Counted from the stretch's first letter, positions 26,867-35,892 are shown. The stretch: DNA of 62,468 nt from Curtobacterium sp. MCBD17_032 (GCF_003234855.1 NZ_QKTO01000016.1:1-62468); one strand, 5' to 3'. The notes: generated by a model from the letters alone, not told the origin. Program-made: numbers and translations.

Positions 26867-27694
26867 ATGACGTCCCGCCGACGCCGCACCCGCACCACCG
26901 TCCAGTCCACGATCATCACCCTCGCGGTCGCCCTCGGCGTCTGGGCGCTCTTCTCGTCGGGAGTCCTCGCGAGTGACACCGACGCCACCACCAGCGGGCC
27001 GTCGAGCACCGGCACCGAACCGACCATCGCGACGACGACGCGATCCACCGCGCCCGGACCGACGACCTCGGCACCGACGGCCAGTCCGACGGGGACGAGC
27101 CGACCCTCCAGTCCGGCCAGCGGTGACACCGGGAGCACCGAGGCCGCCGCTGCCGCCCGTTCGATGCTCGCCACCCTCGTCGTGAAGGGGAAGGCACCCG
27201 CGACGGGCTACGACCGCGAGACGGACTTCGGCACAGCCTGGCTCGACGTCGACCACAACGGCTGCGACACCCGCAACGACGTCCTGGCCCGCGACCTGAC
27301 GGACATCGTCCGGCAGGGGCCGTGCAAGGTCATGTCCGGGAACCTCGTCTCCCCCTACACCGGCAGCGAGGTCGCGTTCGTGCGGGGCAACACGACCTCC
27401 ACCCTCGTGCAGATCGACCACGTCGTCGCCCTCGAGAACGCATGGCGGACCGGCGCACAGCGGCTCACGCAGGACGAGCGCGAGGCGCTGGCGAACGACC
27501 CGGAGAACCTGTTCGCCGTCGACGGGTACTCCAACTCGCAGAAGCGCTCGTCGGACGCCGCGACCTGGCTGCCCGCGGCGAAGGGGTTCCGCTGCGAGTA
27601 CGTCGAGCACCAGATCGCGGTGAAGGCGGAGTACCGGCTCTGGGTCGTGCCGGCCGAGCGTGACGCGATGGAGCGGGTGCTCTCGAGCTGCTGA
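26867..27694 (+). CDS. Secreted HNH-type nuclease, DUF1524 / GmrSD C-terminal-like
   Basis: 275 aa. An N-terminal signal or anchor helix (IITLALAVALGVWALFSSGV-like, residues ~15-37) is followed by a Ser/Thr/Pro linker to residue ~95. The nuclease domain contains LDVDHNGCDTRNDVL, VQIDHVVALENAWRTGA with the catalytic DHV, and DPENLFAVDGYSNSQKRSSD. This pattern matches extracellular DUF1524 nucleases common in actinobacteria. It probably degrades extracellular DNA for nutrition. The ATG at 26867 opens the helix region. Confidence 0.83.
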   Translation: MTSRRRRTRTTVQSTIITLAVALGVWALFSSGVLASDTDATTSGPSSTGTEPTIATTTRSTAPGPTTSAPTASPTGTSRPSSPASGDTGSTEAAAAARSMLATLVVKGKAPATGYDRETDFGTAWLDVDHNGCDTRNDVLARDLTDIVRQGPCKVMSGNLVSPYTGSEVAFVRGNTTSTLVQIDHVVALENAWRTGAQRLTQDEREALANDPENLFAVDGYSNSQKRSSDAATWLPAAKGFRCEYVEHQIAVKAEYRLWVVPAERDAMERVLSSC

Positions 27695-27850
27695 GGTGCC
27701 TCGTCGCACCGCCCCCGGTCAGACAACACCTGTAGCGTAAGTCGTGTCCGGCGGACGCCCGTCGGACCGGACTCGCCGCCCGGTGCCGCGACCCAGCGCA
27801 CCGCTTCCGGACCCCGAGCCCTTCATCGTCGAAGACCGCAGGAGGCCCTC

Positions 27851-28648
27851 ATGACCAGCACCAGCACCACGCGCTTCACCGATCGCGTCGTCCTCATCAC
27901 CGGCGGTGGCTCCGGCCTCGGCCGCGCTACCGCCGTCCGTCTCGCCGCAGAGGGTGCGAAGCTCGCCCTCGTCGACGTCTCTGAACAGGGCCTCGAAGCG
28001 ACGAAGGCCGCGGTCCTCGAAGCCGCACCCGACGCCGAGGTCCTCACCACCATCGCCGACGTCGCTGACGAGGCGCAGGTCGACGCGTACGTCGCCGCCA
28101 CCCGACAGCACTTCGGCCGCATCGACGGCTTCTTCAACAACGCCGGCATCGAGGGCAAGCAGAACCCCACCGAGTCCTTCACCGCCGCCGAGTTCGACAA
28201 GGTCGTGGCGATCAACCTGCGCGGGGTGTTCCTCGGCCTCGAGAAGGTCCTCGCCGTGATGCGCGAGCAGGGCTCCGGCATGGTCGTCAACACCGCCAGC
28301 GTCGGTGGCATCCGTGGCGTCGGCAACCAGTCCGGCTACGCGGCCGCCAAGCACGGCGTCGTCGGTCTGACCCGTAACTCCGCAGTGGAGTACGGCCAGT
28401 ACGGCATCCGCATCAACGCCATCGCCCCCGGTGCGATCTGGACGCCGATGGTCGAGAACTCGATGAAGCAGATCGACCCGGAGAACCCGCGGAAGGCCGC
28501 CGAGGAGTTCATCCAGGTCAACCCCACCAAGCGCTACGGCGAGGCCCCCGAGATCGCCGCGGTCGTCGCCTTCCTGCTGTCGGACGACGCGTCCTACGTC
28601 AACGCTGCGGTCGTCCCGATCGACGGCGGGCAGTCCGCCAAGTACTGA
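27851..28648 (+). CDS. lvr: Short-chain dehydrogenase, levodione reductase-like
   Basis: 265 aa classical SDR. The cofactor motif TGGGSGLG is near residue 18, NNAGIEG in the middle, and the catalytic Ser/Tyr/Lys are in NTASVGGIRG and SGYAAAKHGVVG. From memory, the whole sequence closely resembles the structurally known (6R)-levodione reductase of Corynebacterium aquaticum, including IEGKQNPTESFTAAEFDKVV. That enzyme reduces a trimethylcyclohexanedione with NADH. The natural substrate is unknown. The ATG at 27851 follows a strong AGGAGG. A hairpin terminator follows the stop. Confidence 0.9.
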   Translation: MTSTSTTRFTDRVVLITGGGSGLGRATAVRLAAEGAKLALVDVSEQGLEATKAAVLEAAPDAEVLTTIADVADEAQVDAYVAATRQHFGRIDGFFNNAGIEGKQNPTESFTAAEFDKVVAINLRGVFLGLEKVLAVMREQGSGMVVNTASVGGIRGVGNQSGYAAAKHGVVGLTRNSAVEYGQYGIRINAIAPGAIWTPMVENSMKQIDPENPRKAAEEFIQVNPTKRYGEAPEIAAVVAFLLSDDASYVNAAVVPIDGGQSAKY

Positions 28649-28665
28649 CCCCGGTGGTCGACGTC

Positions 28666-28701
28666 GTGGGGCGCGCCTTCCGGCCGGGAGGCGCGCCCCA
28701 C
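28666..28701 (+). terminator. Hairpin after the levodione reductase gene
   Basis: GTGGGGCGCGCC and GGCGCGCCCCAC form a perfect 12-bp stem with a 12-base loop, 17 bp after the stop. The next gene starts about 60 bp later. Confidence 0.75.
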
Positions 28702-28761
28702 CCGGTCCACCACTCCTGCGTGGCAGCATGGCCGGTGACACGACCCTGGAGGGGGAACGCG

Positions 28762-29196
28762 ATGAGCGCGAACGGAACGACCGGGTCGAGCTTCGGCCGG
28801 GGTGCCGAGGACGCGGTGCCGAACGACGCCGGCGAGCTGCGACGGCGGATGAGCGCCTCCGCCGCCGGCTTCCTCGCGAGCGCCGCCTGGGTGCCGTGGA
28901 AGACCGGTGGCGTGGACGGCGACCCGGAGGACGGCAGTGTCGCGCACGTCGTCATCCGTGAACGCCAGTTCGTCCCGGTCTTCACCGACCCGTCGGAGCT
29001 GCGGACGAGCCTCCCGGGCCTGGAGGCACGCGCCATGCCGATGGCCGAACTGGTGACCGCGCTGCCCGAGGAGTTCGGCATCGTCGTCGACCCGACGAGT
29101 GCGCAGGCGGCGAACTTCCTGCAGGCCGACGTGCTCGCCGGCCTGCGCGAGGGGATGCGAGGCAGCGCGCCGCTCCCGGGTGCCGACCCCGCCTGA
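28762..29196 (+). CDS. SseB-family protein
   Basis: 144 aa from the ATG at 28762, preceded by GGAGGGGG. The core VAHVVIRERQFVPVFTDPSE and the FGIVVDPTSAQAANFLQADV end match the SseB N-terminal domain pattern (PVFTDPSEL and I.VDP). The role of this domain in actinobacteria is unclear. Its stop TGA shares one base with the ATG of the following GPP34 gene, so translation is coupled. Confidence 0.7.
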   Translation: MSANGTTGSSFGRGAEDAVPNDAGELRRRMSASAAGFLASAAWVPWKTGGVDGDPEDGSVAHVVIRERQFVPVFTDPSELRTSLPGLEARAMPMAELVTALPEEFGIVVDPTSAQAANFLQADVLAGLREGMRGSAPLPGADPA

Positions 29197-29867
29197 TGCC
29201 CGGGCCGCTCACGCTGCCGGAGGCATTCGCGCTCCTGCTCGTCACGCCGGACGGGCGACTGGTCACCCCCGGTCAGACGTTCGACGCCGGGCTCGCCGGT
29301 GCCGCGCTCGGTGAGCTCGCCCTCCGGGGCAGGGTCTCCCTCGACCGCAACCGGGTGCTCGTCGCCAAGGCACCGCCGCCGGGCGACCCCGTCCTCGACG
29401 GGTTCACGGCTCTGCTCGAGGCGGCGCCGTCCCCGCGGCGGCCGAGCAGCTGGGTCTCCCGGCTCGGGAACCGTGAGCTCCGCGGTGCCGTGCTGAACGG
29501 GCTCGTCGCCCGCGGCGTCCTGGGCCGGGAGGAGAAGCGGTTCCTCGCCGTGTTCCCCGTCGTGCGGTGGCCGGAACGGGACGGCGGCCCCGCGAACGCG
29601 CTCCGCGCCGAGGTTCTCGCCGTCCTGCGGGGACATGCCGCGCCGACGCCGTTCACGACCGCGCTCATCGGGCTGCTGCAGGCGACCCGGACGCTGCGGG
29701 CGCTGTTCGGGATGCACGACCGGGCGCGGGTGCGGTGGCTCACCGAGGACGACTGGGTCGCAGCGGCGGTCCGGACGATCGTGCAGCGGGCGCAGTCGGC
29801 GGGCGGCGGGATGGACGGTGGCGGCGACGGTGGCGGGGACGGTGGAGGTGGTGGCGGGGGCGACTGA
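29196..29867 (+). CDS. GPP34 (GOLPH3-like) family protein
   Basis: 223 aa. The N-terminus (LTLPEAFALLLVTPDGRLV) and the alpha-helical core (AGAALGELALRGRVSLDRNR; FLAVFPVVRWPERDGG) match bacterial GPP34/GOLPH3 domains. In eukaryotes the family binds phosphatidylinositol-4-phosphate. The bacterial role is unknown, perhaps peripheral membrane binding. The last ~20 residues are almost entirely Gly/Asp and may be disordered. The start overlaps the SseB stop. Confidence 0.8.
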   Translation: MPGPLTLPEAFALLLVTPDGRLVTPGQTFDAGLAGAALGELALRGRVSLDRNRVLVAKAPPPGDPVLDGFTALLEAAPSPRRPSSWVSRLGNRELRGAVLNGLVARGVLGREEKRFLAVFPVVRWPERDGGPANALRAEVLAVLRGHAAPTPFTTALIGLLQATRTLRALFGMHDRARVRWLTEDDWVAAAVRTIVQRAQSAGGGMDGGGDGGGDGGGGGGGD

Positions 29868-29978
29868 CCTCCCCCCTGCCGGATCCGCTCTCGCCTGCAG
29901 CACCAGAACGGGGGGCTCCCTCGCCAGCCGTCCCGCCAAGAGACTGGTTCGGTTCTGACGGCGAACAAGGGGGAGACG

Positions 29979-30854
29979 ATGCCGCTGGGTGGACCTGGAC
30001 CACGAGACTGGAGTCCGACGCCGCCACCCCGGGGTCGAGGAGGGAGCATCCCGCCGATCGCCGCGGCCACGATGTCCGACACACGGCCACGGCGGCGGAC
30101 GCGCCCCGCTGCGCACGCCTTGGCGGCGATGCTGCTCGGGGCCGTCAGCGTGGTCCTCGCGCTCCTGGCGCCGCAGCACGACCACGTCCAGACGGGCTTC
30201 GTCGCGTCGACCATCGGGATCACCGCCATCGTCGTCGGCTGCCACGCGGTCCGGCTCGCTCGCTGGGGCTCGGCGGCGGTACGCGCGTTCGGTCGCGGCG
30301 GTGCCGTCCTCGGAGGAGTCGGCACAGCGCTCATGGCCTACGCGGTCCTCGCCGTGACCCTCGTCCCGGCCGGGATCGCACTACCTGCCGTGTCGTTGCC
30401 CATCACCGGGAACGACTCCTGGATGCAGTCGTCGACCGCGGTCGTCGAGCAGGCCGCACCGTCGATCGAGGACGACGTAGCGGCGCCGGACGCAGCACGA
30501 GCCGACGAGGCTGGAGCGGCGCAGGCCGCTGCTCCAGCCCCTGGTGCTCTGCCCGCGATCGCCTCGACCGAGACGGAGCGGGATGCCCTGACGCAGAGTG
30601 TCGGAACCTTGGCGTTCATCATGCGGCAGCGCTACGGGACGGGCCCGTTCCCGGCCACGCTCGTCGTCGACACGAGCAGCACCGCTTCGATCCGGCTGGT
30701 CGACGGCAGCGTGCTGACGAGCATCCCCTCCGGCGCTCAGGTCGCCTACTCGGTCACTCCGGACGCGACAGCGTGGTCCGTGACAGTCCTCGGCGGCGAG
30801 TTCGGGACGACCGCGCACTTCGACTCGACGGTCGGCACGGTGGAAGTCGGCTGA
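29979..30854 (+). CDS. Membrane protein with extracytoplasmic C-terminal domain
   Basis: 291 aa from the ATG at 29979 with GGGGGAG upstream. The N-terminus is Pro/Gly/Arg-rich (to residue ~45). Three hydrophobic segments follow (LAAMLLGAVSVVLALLA; FVASTIGITAIVVGCHAV; GTALMAYAVLAVTLVPAGIA). The C-terminal ~150 residues hold an Ala-rich linker and a beta-type domain (ATLVVDTSSTASIRLVDGSV). The first two helices resemble the DUF4190 arrangement. No function can be assigned. Confidence 0.6.
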   Translation: MPLGGPGPRDWSPTPPPRGRGGSIPPIAAATMSDTRPRRRTRPAAHALAAMLLGAVSVVLALLAPQHDHVQTGFVASTIGITAIVVGCHAVRLARWGSAAVRAFGRGGAVLGGVGTALMAYAVLAVTLVPAGIALPAVSLPITGNDSWMQSSTAVVEQAAPSIEDDVAAPDAARADEAGAAQAAAPAPGALPAIASTETERDALTQSVGTLAFIMRQRYGTGPFPATLVVDTSSTASIRLVDGSVLTSIPSGAQVAYSVTPDATAWSVTVLGGEFGTTAHFDSTVGTVEVG

Positions 30855-30895
30855 GAGCGATCGACAACCCCGGACCCGACCTGATGTCACTCGCG

Positions 30896-31794
30896 TCAGT
30901 TCCCGAGGAACATCGACGACGCCGCCGAGAGCAGCGTGACCGCCAGGCCGACCGGCACCCCGACCACGCCGAGTGCCACGACGGCAGCGACTTGCAGGCG
31001 TCGACGCCGCGCATCGGCGACCTCACGTGCGAGGCGGTCGAACCGCTGCTCCATCCGCAGCGTGTCGTCGAGTACGACTGCGTCAGAGTGCCAGGTGGCT
31101 CGCTCCTCGGCTGCGGCGACGACAGACCGGACAGCGCCCTCGGCGAGGACGACCGGCTGCGTTCCGATCCAGCGCCGGACCTGCCCGACGCGGAGGACCG
31201 GCACCGCTGGCTGACTCTTGATCGTCAGCTCCTCAGCGCTGACGACGATGAGGGACCGCACCGGGACGTCGAACCCGGCCGCGGCTCGGAGGAGCCGTGT
31301 TGCTCGTTCCTCCTCGGCGCGAGCAGCATGAGTGTTGCTCGTTCCTCCTCGGCGCGAGCAGCATGAGTGTTGCGCGTCTTCCGTCCGGCGACCATGAAGG
31401 TGGTGCCGGCCACCCACACCCGTTGTCCGCTGTGGTTCTTCGTGTTGATCGTGAAGACGCCGGTCGGACCGATGACGACGTGGTCGATGTCCGTCGTGCC
31501 CTTCCCGACCGGCACCGCGTGCAGCACGGTGAACGCGGATCCGAGCCGCGCGAGTTCGGCAGCCACACGACGTTCACCGAGCACGCCCTTGAACCAGGAA
31601 CGGGCCTCCTGGCGGAGCGGATCGCGCCCCCAGAACCGCTGCCATCCGGATCGAGGCGGGGCCTGCGACTGTTCACGCAGGCACTCCTGCATCACGGCGT
31701 ACCCGGGGCGCCGAGCGCGTAGCGTCAGTTGCTGCAGTGCTCCCGTGTCAGCGGCATCCGTCGCGATGCTGTGAGCGGTTGCCCGCGCGGTCAC
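30896..31794 (-). pseudogene. NERD-domain protein split by a 35-bp tandem duplication
   Basis: The N-terminal part (start at GTG 31794 or 31809) has the nuclease-related domain: WFKGVLGERRVAAELARLG, AVPVGKGTTDIDHVVIGPTG and FTINTKNHSGQRVWVAG, with the catalytic-type D and K spacing. The frame then meets two tandem copies of a 35-bp unit (31297-31366) and runs to a stop near 31225. The C-terminal part continues in another frame (AEELTIKSQPAVPVLRVGQV, then a membrane helix, VAAVVALGVVGVPVGLAVTL) to 30896. Removing one copy joins the halves in frame, so the gene was intact before the duplication, or switches on and off by copy number. Confidence 0.8.
31297..31366. repeat. Exact tandem duplication, 35 bp x 2, inside the NERD gene
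   Basis: The unit begins GTGTTGCTCGTTCCTCCTCG and recurs exactly at 31332. A partial third copy (GTGTTGC) starts at 31367. The unit length leaves remainder 2 on division by 3, so each extra copy shifts the frame. Seven bases of flanking homology (GTGTTGC) could drive slipped-strand mispairing. Confidence 0.92.
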
Positions 31795-31958
31795 CTGTTC
31801 GTTCCCCACGGCCTGAGCTTGGCAGCGCGGCGACCGGGCGCGGCAGCCCGCGTTCGGGCGACACCCCGGCATCGGTCGCGCTCCCCCGGTGTGGCAGCAT
31901 GCGGGACGTGACTGCGCACCGGCGGCGTTGCACGCTCGCCGCGCGATGGCTTCGCCGC

Positions 31959-34900
31959 TCAGCCCCGCGGCGCCACCAATTCGATGAACCGCGACAGCAG
32001 CGCCAGCCCCGGGATCGACGGCGGCAGCGCGGTCGTCAGCGCCGGCGAGTGCACGAGGTACGCCGCCCACTTGGCCCGCGACAGCGCCACGTTCAAGCGG
32101 TTCGGCATGAGCAGGAAATCGAGCCCGCGTGGGATGTCGGCTGCGCTCGACGCGGCCAGCGAGGTGATGGACACCACGGCCTCCCGGCCCTGGAACAGGT
32201 CGACGGTCCCGACCTGCGTGCCGCGGAAGCCGGCGGTGTCCAGTGCCGCACGGATGACCGCACCCTGCGCGTTGTAGGGCGCGACGACGATGACGTCCTC
32301 GTCGGTGAGCGTGCGTGTGCCGTGCTCGTCCGTCCAGGTCCGCCCGACGACGTCCGCGACGAGCGCGACGACTTGCGCCGCTTCCTCCGGCGACGAGGTC
32401 GTGTTGCCCGCGTGCACGACGGGCACCGGGTGCACGCCGGGGTCGATCCCGTCGAGGTGCCGCCCCGACACCATCGACGCGAGCTGCCCGTCGTAGGACA
32501 GCCCGGAGACGGCCGCGGTCAGCGCCGGCTCCATCCGCCGGGTCTTGGCGAGGAAGTAGCCGAACTCCGGCGGCAGCACGTGCTCGCCGTCCGCCAGCCA
32601 TCCGAGCGCAGACTCGTCGACCGGCTCGGGGTGCGACCCCTGCGACACCTGGGGCAGCTGCTGCGGGTCCCCGAGCAGCAGCAGACGGGAGGCGGCGATC
32701 GCGGAGGCGATGGTCGGCGCGAGGGAGAACTGCCCGGCCTCGTCGACGACGAGCAGGTCGAGGGAACGCCGGCCGATCGTCGCATCGTTCGCGAACGTCC
32801 ACGCCGTCCCGCCGACGACCCCGCCGGTGCCGGTGTCTTCGCACGACTGCAGGAACGCGGCGATCGCGGCACCGTTCTTCACGGGGGTCCACCGTGCGGC
32901 CTCGATCTCCTCGGCGTCGGCACCGCTCTTCGGCTGCTTCACGACACGATCGGCAGGCACCCCGGCGGCGATGACGGCGTCGAGGAAGTTCTCGCTCGTC
33001 GCATGGGATTGCCCGACAACGCCGACCCGCCACCCGTGCTCGCGCACGAGCTTCGCCACGACGTTCGACCCGACGTACGTCTTGCCGGTGCCGGGAGGCC
33101 CCTGGATCGCGAGGTACGACCGGTCCAGTCCGAGCAGGGTCGCCACCACGGCGCCCACCGTGTCGTCGCCCGTGACCTCCGCGAGGGCCCCGCGCGGCGG
33201 CACCCTGCGGAGGAGGTCGAGCGCCGGGTCGGGCAGCATCTCGGGCAGGGCGTCGAGCACCTCGGCGCCCCACTCGGCGATGGCCTCGGGCTGCGGCTTC
33301 GCCCGTGGGGGCGACGAGGGCGCGAGCGCGACCGGGAAGTCCGCGTGCGGTTCTCCCCCGCCGACCGGCATGCGTTCGAGGAGCAGCACCTCGGTGGCGT
33401 CGCCGTTGTCCCACACCTCCAGGATCACCGCTCGGTCCGTGGCGGCCTTTGAGCCCGGGCCGGGCGCGGTGAGCGACGCTGGGAGTGGGTCGTCGTACAC
33501 GAGGTGGGGCGAGCCTCCCGGCCGGAGCCGCGAGCCCGGCGCGAGCGTCCCCGACACCCGGATCTCCCGGGAGAGCGAGCGGGCGCGCGGCAGCGTCGCC
33601 CAGTCGCGCTCGACGGACGCGCGTTGGACGACCAGGACGTCCCGCGTGTCGGCCCACTCGTCGACCGGGTTGCGGAGGCGGTCGAAGTGGTCCTGCCAGA
33701 ACGTCTTCGCCTCGCGGCGGTGGTAGTCGATCGCGGCTGCGGCGAGCGCGAGCGCGGTCTGGTCGGGCGTGCGGTCGAGGGCGTCGACGTCGCCGAGGTA
33801 CTCGGTCAGCGCGACCGTGACCGGGTTCGGCTCGCGCTCGACCGGGATGGGCGGGAGGCCCTCGAGCTCGGTCGTCAGCGTGGCGTCGGGCGCGTGCTCG
33901 GCGCGCAGCCCGAGCAACCAATCCCGCAGGCGCAGCGTCGACCGGCAGTCGTAGGCGTTGTAGTCGGCGACCTGGTCGAGCTGCCGCTGCCCCTCGGCGG
34001 GGTCGCCGGTGCGGAGCTCCTCGATCGCGTCGACGTAGGCGGTGATGCTGTCGGCCGCGTTCGTCACGTCGCTCAGGCGCAGGTCGTCGCCCATGTAGAG
34101 CGGCTCGAGCTTCTTGATCGAGTAGCTGCGGCTGCCGACGACCAGGGCCTTCCGCACGATCGGGTACAGGTCCACCAGGACGCCGGCGCGCAGCAGGTCG
34201 TCGACCGCGTCCTCCCCCACCCCGTGCCGGGCGGCGAGGGACAGCAGGTGCGTCCGCTCGTACGCGGCGTAGTGGTAGATGTGCATGTCCGGAAACTGCT
34301 CGCGGCGATCGGCGATGAACGCGAGGAAGTCCAGGAGCGCCTGTCGCTCGTCGCGGATCGTGTGCGCCCAGAACGCGCGGAACTCGGCCTGGTCGTCGAC
34401 GAGGCCGAACAGGTAGTCGAGGCCCCAGTGCACGCCGTCCTCGGTGTGGAGGGGGTCGCCCTCGAAGTCGAAGAAGACGTCCCCCGGGTCGGGTGCCGGG
34501 ATGGCGTCGAGGGCACGCGGGTCGAGCACCTCGAAGGCCGGTCTCGCTTGTTCGGCTTGTCCGGCCGCGCGCTCCGTCTGGATCTGGAGGCTCGCCTGCC
34601 GCACCAGACGGTCCAGCGTCGTCTTCGACATGGTCGCCACCGGCGCGGTCCGGACCGCCAGGTCGTCGATCGACCGCACACCCTGCCGGATCAGCTTCGT
34701 CCGCTGGTCGAGGCGCATGCCGGCGACGATGACCAGGTCGCGGTGTCGCTGCACCTCCTGCTGGCAGGCGGAACACCGGCCGCAGCTGGACCAGCGCGGG
34801 TCACCCCACTGCAGGGCGTCCTGTGCGTGGAGTCGCTCGTCGATCACCCGGATCAACTCGGCCCGCTGCGTGCGGTACACCGGGACGATGTCGGCCAGGT

Positions 34901-35444
34901 TATGCGTGGTCGTCGTCCGGTCACCGAGGACCAGGTGCACCTGCTGCCCGGTCGGGATGTCGTTCGCCCGCATCTGCTCGGCGTAGGCAGCGAGCTGCAA
35001 CAGGGCGCTGATCTTGGCGTGGCGGGCGAGCTTGGTGTCGTAGACCTCGTACTCGCCGCGGTCGTTGCGGATGATGAAGTCGGCGAAGCCGATGAAGCCC
35101 GTGCCGTCTGCGGACGCCGGGACGTGGAACGTCGGTTGGAAGAGGACATCCGCGCCGTCCCGCATCGCTCTCAGGGCTTGCTCCGCCGCTTCGGCGTACT
35201 GCGGCGGCGCCGGGCGGTCGAACTCCACGACGTCGTGGGTGTGCTTCAGGATCTCGAGGTGGTCGAGCTCGTGCTGGTCCCCCAGGCGGGCCGTCCGGTC
35301 GAGCATGTCGTCGTGCTCGTCCGGCAGGGGTTCGCCGAGGCCGAGCCTGACGCCGAGGCGGCGGAGGAACGCCCACTCGCAGGTCGCCCACGTGGTGAGG
35401 TCGCTCGGGCTGAGCAGGGCTCGGCCGTCCTCGGTGATCTGCAT
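31959..35444 (-). CDS. TM0106-type RecB-like nuclease / superfamily 1 helicase
   Basis: 1161 aa from the ATG at 35444, which follows GGAAGGAGG. The N-terminal RecB/Cas4-like nuclease (residues ~10-250) has GFIGFADFIIRND, EVYDTKLARHAK and a Cys cluster (WATCEW ... CGRCSACQ) that could hold an Fe-S cluster. The middle (320-520) has the RNase H-like VFFDFEGDP and DYNAYDCRSTLRLRDWL. The C-terminal helicase has QGPPGTGKTYVGSN near residue 780, VVDEAGQFSLA near residue 900, LLGDPQQLPQ, and RLNVALSRAKWA. It is likely a DNA or RNA processing nuclease-helicase. A defence or repair role is plausible. Confidence 0.88.
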   Translation of the reverse strand: MQITEDGRALLSPSDLTTWATCEWAFLRRLGVRLGLGEPLPDEHDDMLDRTARLGDQHELDHLEILKHTHDVVEFDRPAPPQYAEAAEQALRAMRDGADVLFQPTFHVPASADGTGFIGFADFIIRNDRGEYEVYDTKLARHAKISALLQLAAYAEQMRANDIPTGQQVHLVLGDRTTTTHNLADIVPVYRTQRAELIRVIDERLHAQDALQWGDPRWSSCGRCSACQQEVQRHRDLVIVAGMRLDQRTKLIRQGVRSIDDLAVRTAPVATMSKTTLDRLVRQASLQIQTERAAGQAEQARPAFEVLDPRALDAIPAPDPGDVFFDFEGDPLHTEDGVHWGLDYLFGLVDDQAEFRAFWAHTIRDERQALLDFLAFIADRREQFPDMHIYHYAAYERTHLLSLAARHGVGEDAVDDLLRAGVLVDLYPIVRKALVVGSRSYSIKKLEPLYMGDDLRLSDVTNAADSITAYVDAIEELRTGDPAEGQRQLDQVADYNAYDCRSTLRLRDWLLGLRAEHAPDATLTTELEGLPPIPVEREPNPVTVALTEYLGDVDALDRTPDQTALALAAAAIDYHRREAKTFWQDHFDRLRNPVDEWADTRDVLVVQRASVERDWATLPRARSLSREIRVSGTLAPGSRLRPGGSPHLVYDDPLPASLTAPGPGSKAATDRAVILEVWDNGDATEVLLLERMPVGGGEPHADFPVALAPSSPPRAKPQPEAIAEWGAEVLDALPEMLPDPALDLLRRVPPRGALAEVTGDDTVGAVVATLLGLDRSYLAIQGPPGTGKTYVGSNVVAKLVREHGWRVGVVGQSHATSENFLDAVIAAGVPADRVVKQPKSGADAEEIEAARWTPVKNGAAIAAFLQSCEDTGTGGVVGGTAWTFANDATIGRRSLDLLVVDEAGQFSLAPTIASAIAASRLLLLGDPQQLPQVSQGSHPEPVDESALGWLADGEHVLPPEFGYFLAKTRRMEPALTAAVSGLSYDGQLASMVSGRHLDGIDPGVHPVPVVHAGNTTSSPEEAAQVVALVADVVGRTWTDEHGTRTLTDEDVIVVAPYNAQGAVIRAALDTAGFRGTQVGTVDLFQGREAVVSITSLAASSAADIPRGLDFLLMPNRLNVALSRAKWAAYLVHSPALTTALPPSIPGLALLSRFIELVAPRG

Positions 35445-35631
35445 GCGGTCCTCCTTCCGGTCACAGCCAAGCCTAGGAGCGGGCGCCGACACCATCGGCC
35501 GGAGCCCGGGAGCCTCGGTCGGTCGGGCATCACATCGCAGCTGCGCGACATACCACTGTTGCGCTCGCTGGCTGGAATGTGGAATGTTGCGGGGTGTCGG
35601 GCGCTCGCCCGCATGAGGGTGAGGAGACACC

Positions 35632-35892
35632 ATGACCACGCTGACCACGATCCCGCTGGCTGCCGCCGCGCGAGCGTCCGCACTCGACGGCGACCTGATG
35701 CAACGGGTGACGGCGAGTCGGAACCCCGTGCTCATCATCGTCATCGCTGCCGCGATCATCGTCGGTCTCGGCTTCGTCGCCTACCTGCAGGTCCAGTGCA
35801 TGTCGCACGGCTACCGGGCCTTCAACGCGGTCGTCTCCGTCCAGTGGCACGGCGCGGTCAACGCGACGGTGAAGTTCAGCTGCGTCAAGTGA
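35632..35892 (+). CDS. Small single-span precursor-like protein, candidate secreted peptide
   Basis: 86 aa, ATG at 35632 with an ideal GGTGAGGAGACACC ribosome site. Residues 1-31 are a soluble leader. Residues 32-52 are a strongly hydrophobic helix (PVLIIVIAAAIIVGLGFVAY). Residues 56-86 are a Cys-bounded tail (C56 to C84, with W72, aromatic and small residues) that could form one disulfide loop. The charged leader predicts N-in, C-out topology. The stop overlaps the GTG of an ABC ATPase, and the operon ends with an M50 intramembrane protease, which could cut the helix and free the tail. No homologue is recognised. Toxin or signal peptide function is inference. Confidence 0.75.
   Translation: MTTLTTIPLAAAARASALDGDLMQRVTASRNPVLIIVIAAAIIVGLGFVAYLQVQCMSHGYRAFNAVVSVQWHGAVNATVKFSCVK

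Noticed and set aside
31225..34776. A very long minus-strand frame over the helicase-nuclease gene
   Set aside because: Most of it is out of frame with the real gene (31959-35444). Only its last ~190 residues are real, as the N-terminal part of the NERD protein.
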